From an uncultured Alphaproteobacteria bacterium (GTDB taxonomy: Bacteria; Pseudomonadota; Alphaproteobacteria; HIMB59; GCA-002718135): a stretch of DNA of 56,312 nucleotides. How positions within the stretch are numbered: the first letter of the stretch is position 1; the number at the start of each line of letters is the position of its first letter. The position numbers and the translations under genes are program-made. The stretch covers positions 1-56,312 of the forward strand of contig CABYBP010000004.1 in NCBI GenBank assembly GCA_902517315.1. The letters are read 5' to 3'. This document shows positions 52,116 to 56,312 of this stretch, piece after piece. The notes under the pieces are model-generated. The model made no database searches. It saw only the letters and a program-made list of their open reading frames with translations, and was not told where the DNA came from.

Positions 52116-53128
52116 TGCAAAACAAACCTTTAATATTTTTTGATCCTTATCCAAGAAATGAAGAAATGGTTTTTACTGACGATGTTAAGTCTGAATTAAA
52201 TAAAATATCCAATTTAGTGTATCACTTTGGTAGTCGAGCTCCAGATGAACTTGTAGAAAAAAATATCGAAGAAATAGAAATATTAGTTGGACAGACTGCC
52301 ATGCCTAAAGAACGCTTAGATAAATCAAAAAAAATAAAAGCCATTATAAATGTCAAAGCAAATTGGGAACCTAATATTGATTATCACGAAGCCCATAGAA
52401 GAGGAATTTATGTTTTATCTGCTGCGCCTGCAATGGCCCCTGCTGTTGCTGAAGCTTGTTTAGGTTATGCAATTTCACTATCTAGAAATATTTTGGGAGT
52501 TTATAAAAAATTTATAAATTCTGAAGAACAATATGGAATTAAAGAAAATAAATTTGCTTACACACTTTTTAATTCAAACGTAGGATTAGTTGGTTTTGGA
52601 AATTTAGCAAAAAGTTTACTTCCTTTATTAAAGCCATTTAATTGTAATATTTCAGTATTCGATCCATGGTTATCAAATGAATATTTAGAAAGCCAGGGTG
52701 TAAAACCTGTTTCAATTGATGATTTATTATCAAAAAATAAATTTATATTCATACTTGCTGGAGTTACCACTGAAAACGAAGGTTTTATTAGCAAAGAAAA
52801 ATTAAAATTAATAAAAAAAAATAGCTCAGTAATTCTAGTTAGTAGGGCAGAGGTAGTTGATTTTGAAGCATTTATAGAACTTGCTGAAAATGAATATTTC
52901 AGAGCTGCGATCGATGTATATCCAGTTGAGCCTGTGCCAAAAGATTCAACTTTTAGAAAAAAATCCAATATTTTATTTACATCGCACGTTGCTGGTGCAT
53001 TAGATTATTCATATAAAAATATAAGAAATATGATGATGAATGATATAAAAAAAATCTTGAATGGAATGCCACCTTTACATTTGCAACATGCTGACCCTGA
53101 TAAAGCAATAATGAGAAGAGATAGATGA
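52115..53128 (+). CDS. D-isomer-specific 2-hydroxyacid dehydrogenase family protein
   Basis: A 337-residue NAD-dependent dehydrogenase. The start at 52115 (MQNKPLIFFDPYPRN) overlaps the permease stop; an upstream in-frame ATG at 52004 lies inside the permease gene and is unlikely. The NAD motif is VGLVGFGNLAKS near 175-187. The catalytic arginine (LVSRAEVVD), glutamate (DVYPVEPVP) and histidine (TSHVAGALD) are present. ANWEPNIDYHEAHRRGIYV is typical of the phosphoglycerate-dehydrogenase branch. It overlaps the ATPase gene by four bases. As part of a sugar importer operon it probably oxidises a sugar-acid derivative or reduces a keto acid; substrate unknown. Confidence 0.82.
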   Translation: MQNKPLIFFDPYPRNEEMVFTDDVKSELNKISNLVYHFGSRAPDELVEKNIEEIEILVGQTAMPKERLDKSKKIKAIINVKANWEPNIDYHEAHRRGIYVLSAAPAMAPAVAEACLGYAISLSRNILGVYKKFINSEEQYGIKENKFAYTLFNSNVGLVGFGNLAKSLLPLLKPFNCNISVFDPWLSNEYLESQGVKPVSIDDLLSKNKFIFILAGVTTENEGFISKEKLKLIKKNSSVILVSRAEVVDFEAFIELAENEYFRAAIDVYPVEPVPKDSTFRKKSNILFTSHVAGALDYSYKNIRNMMMNDIKKILNGMPPLHLQHADPDKAIMRRDR

Positions 53129-54207
53129 CTGAAATTATTCTAAAAGATATTTTTAAAAGCTATGATCAAACAGAGGTCATTCATGGAGTTGATTTAAAAG
53201 TTGAAAGTGGTAAATTTCTAGTTTTAGTTGGCCCATCTGGATGTGGTAAGTCAACATTATTAAGAATCATTGCTGGGCTAGAAAGAATTACATCTGGAGA
53301 AATTTTAATTGATGGAAATGAAGTAAGTAATATACCTGCTTCAGAAAGAGGATTAGCTATGGTTTTCCAGTCATATGCCTTGTATCCTCATATGTCTGTT
53401 TTTAAAAACATGGCCTTTGCTTTAGAAAATCTAAAAATTGATAAAAAAACAATTGAAGAAAAAGTTAATAGTGCAGCTAAACTCCTACAAATTGAAGAAT
53501 ATCTTCAAAGAAAACCAAAAGCACTTTCTGGCGGTCAACGACAAAGAGTAGCAATTGGTAGAGCAATAGTTAGAGATCCAAAAGCTTTTTTGTTTGATGA
53601 ACCCTTATCTAATCTTGATGCTGAGTTAAGAGTGACAATGAGAAAAGAATTATCAGCACTTCATGAAAAAATAGGTGGGACCATGATTTATGTTACACAT
53701 GATCAAGTTGAAGCAATGACATTAGCTGATCAAATTGTAGTTTTAAATAATGGTTATGTTGCACAAGCAGGAGCACCACTTGATTTATATAATAATCCTA
53801 GTGATATTTTTGTAGCTGGTTTTATTGGATCTCCAAAAATGAATTTTATAAAAGTTAATGCAATTGATAATGCTGGTTCATTTAATATAGTTTCAGATGC
53901 ATTGAATTTAGAGACAAATTACAAAAATTTACAAAATAATGCATCTTATTCTCTTGGAATAAGGCCAGAACATATAGAAGTTTGTGAACAACAAAATTCA
54001 GATTTAAAAGTACTTGTTGATTTTACTGAACAACTAGGAAGTGAAACTTATTTTTATTGCCAAGGTGAGAGTATAAAACAATTAATTGTTCACCATACTG
54101 GGCAATATAAAATTAATAAAGGTGAAGAATTACATCTTCGTTTTAAAAGAGATTCTATTCATCTTTTCGAAGAGAACGGCATGTCTGTATCAAAAAAAAA
54201 TAATTAA
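53125..54207 (+). CDS. ABC sugar transporter ATP-binding protein (MalK/UgpC type)
   Basis: A 360-residue ATPase with Walker A GPSGCGKST, the Q-loop MVFQSYALYPHMSV, signature LSGGQRQRVAIGRAI, Walker B FLFDEPLSNLDAELR and the switch histidine in YVTHDQVEAMTLAD. The C-terminal 120 residues form the regulatory OB/TOBE domain (LGIRPEHIEV). It energises the 50018/51051 permeases. It is the only CUT1 ATPase in the window, so it may also serve the ATPase-less importer at 19927-23157. Overlaps both neighbours by 1-4 bases. Confidence 0.94.
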   Translation: MTEIILKDIFKSYDQTEVIHGVDLKVESGKFLVLVGPSGCGKSTLLRIIAGLERITSGEILIDGNEVSNIPASERGLAMVFQSYALYPHMSVFKNMAFALENLKIDKKTIEEKVNSAAKLLQIEEYLQRKPKALSGGQRQRVAIGRAIVRDPKAFLFDEPLSNLDAELRVTMRKELSALHEKIGGTMIYVTHDQVEAMTLADQIVVLNNGYVAQAGAPLDLYNNPSDIFVAGFIGSPKMNFIKVNAIDNAGSFNIVSDALNLETNYKNLQNNASYSLGIRPEHIEVCEQQNSDLKVLVDFTEQLGSETYFYCQGESIKQLIVHHTGQYKINKGEELHLRFKRDSIHLFEENGMSVSKKNN

Positions 54208-55235
54208 TGAGTTCTAAAAAAATTGGACTTGCCATTATTGGTACCGGTATGGCTGCAAAACCTCATGCTTTAGCTTTGAATGAATTAAAAGACGATATTA
54301 ATGTAGTTGGAGTTTTTTCCAGAAATAAAGAAAAAAGAGAAAGTTTTTCAAAAAATTATAATTTTAATACATTTCAAGATGTTGATAGTATTTATAACAA
54401 TCCTGAAATTGAAATGGTTGATATTATTACCCCTCCAAATCAACGCTTAGAACTAGTCGAACAATTTAGTAAAAATGGGAAACACATCTTAATGGAAAAA
54501 CCAATTGAACGAAGTTTAGACAATGCAAAAAATATAGTTTCAATTTGTAAAAATAATAAAGTTAATCTTGGTATTGTCTTTCAACATAGATTTAGAAAAT
54601 CTTCAATTGAATTAAAATCATTGATTAATGAGAATAAATTCGGTCAAATCTTTTCAGCTCAAATAAATATTCCATGGTGGAGAGAACAATCTTATTATAA
54701 TGATCCGGGAAGAGGAACCTATGAAAGAGATGGTGGTGGAGTTCTTATTAGTCAAGCTATTCATACACTCGATCTTGCAATAAGTCTTTTAGGGGATGTT
54801 AAAGAGGTGATGGTAATGGCAGAAACTACAAAGTTTCATAAAATGGAGTCAGAAAATTTTGTAACTGGAGGTATTAAATTCAAAAATAACATAATTGCAT
54901 CTTTATTCGCATCAACGAGTGTTTTTCCAGGCTCATCAGAGTCGATTGTTCTGCATTGTGAAAATGCAACAGTCAAACTTGAAGCGGGAACACTAATTAT
55001 TAATTGGAGGAATGGTGAGAAAGAAGAGTTTGGAGAAGAATCTGGAACTGGTGGTAGCGCTGATCCTATGGCTTTTCCATTTGATTGGCATAAAGATCTT
55101 ATACTTCATTTTGCAAAATCAATTAGAACAAATGAAAGATTTGAGATTACTGGAAAAGAGGCATTGAAAGTTCATTATCTAATTGATGCAATGATAGAAT
55201 CATCTAAAAAAAATAAACTAATTACAATGGAGTAA
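54207..55235 (+). CDS. Gfo/Idh/MocA-family oxidoreductase
   Basis: A 342-residue NAD(P)-dependent protein. The Rossmann motif is GLAIIGTGMAAKPHALAL at the N-terminus, EKP in LMEKPIERSLDNA near 97, and GGGVLISQAIHTLDLAISL in the C-terminal domain with the H-x2-D pair. VFQHRFRKSSIELKSLI and NIPWWREQSYYNDPGRG are typical of sugar dehydrogenases in this family. It overlaps malK by one base and precedes another family member by 11 bases. It probably acts on the sugar brought in by the CUT1 importer. Confidence 0.85.
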   Translation: MSSKKIGLAIIGTGMAAKPHALALNELKDDINVVGVFSRNKEKRESFSKNYNFNTFQDVDSIYNNPEIEMVDIITPPNQRLELVEQFSKNGKHILMEKPIERSLDNAKNIVSICKNNKVNLGIVFQHRFRKSSIELKSLINENKFGQIFSAQINIPWWREQSYYNDPGRGTYERDGGGVLISQAIHTLDLAISLLGDVKEVMVMAETTKFHKMESENFVTGGIKFKNNIIASLFASTSVFPGSSESIVLHCENATVKLEAGTLIINWRNGEKEEFGEESGTGGSADPMAFPFDWHKDLILHFAKSIRTNERFEITGKEALKVHYLIDAMIESSKKNKLITME

Positions 55236-55246
55236 AATATTTAATT

Positions 55247-56266
55247 ATGAGAAAAATTAAAGTAGCTGCAATGGGTGTTGAGCATAGACATATTTTTGGA
55301 CAATTAAATGGTATGTTAAATTTAGGATGTGAATGTGTTGGTTGGTGGAATGAAACTGATAATAAAATTACAAAAGATTTTAATGAAAAATATCCTAATA
55401 TACCCCGTTTTAAAAATAAAGAAGATTTATTAGAAAATAAAGAAATTGAGTTAGTATTGATAGCAGACATTCCAGTTAAAAGAGCAGCTTTAGCTATTGA
55501 GTGTATGAATGCTGGAAAAGATGTAATGTTAGATAAACCTGGTTGTACAACTATAGAACAACTTAAAGAAATTGAAAATACTACAAAAAAAACAGGAAAA
55601 ATTTTTTCAATAGATTTTTCAGAAAGATTTGAGGTGCCTTCAGTTCAAGTTGCCTATGATTTAATTCAAACGGGTGAAATTGGAGATGTAGTTCAAACAA
55701 TTGGAATGGGACCTCATCGATTGAATATTCAAACTAGACCTGATTGGTTTTTTGATTACGATCAATATGGTGGTATTTTATGTGATATTGCTTCACATCA
55801 AATAGATCAATTTTTATTTTTTACTGGATCTAAAAATGTAGAAATTATAAATTCTTCAACAGGTAATTTTTCAAATCCTGAACATAATAAGTTTGAAGAT
55901 TTTGGTGAAATTTTAATTCATGGAGATAAGGGTAGAGGTTACATTAGGGTAGATTGGTATACGCCTGATGCTTTACCTAATTGGGGTGATGGCAGATTGA
56001 CCATTTTAGGTACAAAGGGATTTATTGAATTAAGAAAGTATGTCGATCTTGTTGGTAGAGAGGGTACAGACCACCTTTTTTTAGTTAATAATAAAAAATA
56101 TGAGTACAAAAATGCTTCTAGAGAACCCCTAACATATTTTGAGAGATTAATGGGTGATGTTGTAAATAGAACTAGTACAGCAATGGATCAATCACATTGT
56201 TTAAAAGTTATGGAATTGGCAATAAAAGCCCAAAAAAATGCAATTAGGCTTGGTAATATTAAGTAA
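55247..56266 (+). CDS. Gfo/Idh/MocA-family oxidoreductase, divergent
   Basis: A 339-residue protein. The N-terminus (KIKVAAMGVEHRHIFGQLNG) has an altered Rossmann glycine pattern, and the family EKP motif is DKP in VMLDKPGCTTIEQL, a known variant. The C-terminal domain has YGGILCDIASHQIDQFLFF and ends in MDQSHCLKVMELAIKAQKNA. It is the fifth member of this superfamily in 17 kb. Relatives annotated as oxidoreductases include NAD-dependent glycoside hydrolases, so a hydrolytic or lyase role is possible. It overlaps the next gene by one base. Confidence 0.8.
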   Translation: MRKIKVAAMGVEHRHIFGQLNGMLNLGCECVGWWNETDNKITKDFNEKYPNIPRFKNKEDLLENKEIELVLIADIPVKRAALAIECMNAGKDVMLDKPGCTTIEQLKEIENTTKKTGKIFSIDFSERFEVPSVQVAYDLIQTGEIGDVVQTIGMGPHRLNIQTRPDWFFDYDQYGGILCDIASHQIDQFLFFTGSKNVEIINSSTGNFSNPEHNKFEDFGEILIHGDKGRGYIRVDWYTPDALPNWGDGRLTILGTKGFIELRKYVDLVGREGTDHLFLVNNKKYEYKNASREPLTYFERLMGDVVNRTSTAMDQSHCLKVMELAIKAQKNAIRLGNIK

Positions 56267-56312
56267 TGAATATGTCTAATCAGGAACTATTCAATACTTT
56301 AGAAGCCGCCAT
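56266..56312 (+). CDS. Start of a further gene in the CUT1 operon (truncated by window end)
   Basis: An open frame starts at the ATG overlapping the stop of the preceding gene (TAATG) and runs off the right edge after 15 codons, reading MNMSNQELFNTLEAA. A second in-frame ATG at 56272 is also possible. Too short to identify. Its position suggests another enzyme of the same pathway. Confidence 0.5.
   Translation, partial: MNMSNQELFNTLEAA

Noticed and set aside
53125..54207. Horizontal transfer boundary around the CUT1 operon
   Set aside because: Base composition and gene spacing look the same as in neighbouring regions, and no tRNA, integrase or repeat marks an edge.
1..56312. CRISPR arrays, tRNA/rRNA genes, insertion sequences, prophage
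   Set aside because: No regularly spaced repeats, no tRNA-like cloverleaf or rRNA sequence, and no transposase, integrase or phage structural gene was seen on either strand.

Overview
The window looks like a piece of the chromosome of a streamlined marine Alphaproteobacterium. The DNA is very AT-rich, genes abut or overlap by 1-11 bases, no gap exceeds about 150 bases, and the housekeeping order uvrC-pgsA-moaD-moaE is a typical alphaproteobacterial one. The style (many periplasmic binding proteins with AGGH-type signal cleavage regions, Xsc, MetE-like proteins) suggests the HIMB59/AEGEAN-169 or Pelagibacterales type. This placement is inference; there is no rRNA here. I see no tRNA, rRNA, CRISPR array, insertion sequence or prophage.

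Layout. 1-4390: partial MarR regulator, ilvE, and the uvrC-pgsA-moaD-moaE operon. 4525-10519: xsc (sulfoacetaldehyde acetyltransferase), a GMC oxidoreductase, a Na+/Ca2+ exchanger, cysQ, and a P-loop kinase/HxGH nucleotidyltransferase pair. 10521-25708: a catabolic-looking region with an HpsN-type dehydrogenase, six SnoaL/NTF2-like proteins, a bicupin, a MetE/EaCoMT-like zinc protein, a LacI regulator, an ABC sugar importer without an ATPase, a nucleophile-less HAD protein and an SDR. 25709-30064: a DMT transporter, phosphotransacetylase, omega-amino-acid (taurine?):pyruvate aminotransferase and alanine dehydrogenase. 30061-32652: a second MetE-like protein and a phosphonate-monoester-hydrolase-like sulfatase. 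32798-46087: thirteen co-directional genes, namely an Opp-type ABC importer, two Gfo/Idh/MocA proteins, a DMT transporter, GalM-like mutarotase, ComD/ComE sulfopyruvate decarboxylase, a YihV-like PfkB kinase and an SlcC-like sulfolactate dehydrogenase. 46077-48535 (minus strand): a Gfo/Idh/MocA protein and a fucose/arabinose-isomerase-family protein. 48675-end: a complete CUT1 sugar importer with a hydroxyacid dehydrogenase and two more Gfo/Idh/MocA proteins.

How it fits together. Several blocks converge on Xsc. Taurine could be transaminated to sulfoacetaldehyde (27609), with alanine recycled by Ald (28949). Sulfolactate could be oxidised (45152) and decarboxylated (43172/43669) to sulfoacetaldehyde. 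Xsc (4525) would then release sulfite and acetyl phosphate, and Pta (26591) would make acetyl-CoA. The mutarotase, YihV-like kinase and isomerase hint that a sulfosugar such as sulfoquinovose, or a relative, is one source of sulfolactate, but no aldolase or sulfolactaldehyde dehydrogenase is visible.

The least explained system is the SnoaL/cupin/MetE-like region. All three of its divergent promoter regions carry the same palindrome, TATTCA-N6-TGAATA, which defines a local regulon, probably of the LacI-type protein at 18799-19797. Its substrate is unknown. The HpsN-like gene lies inside this regulon, which raises the possibility that it too handles an organosulfonate.
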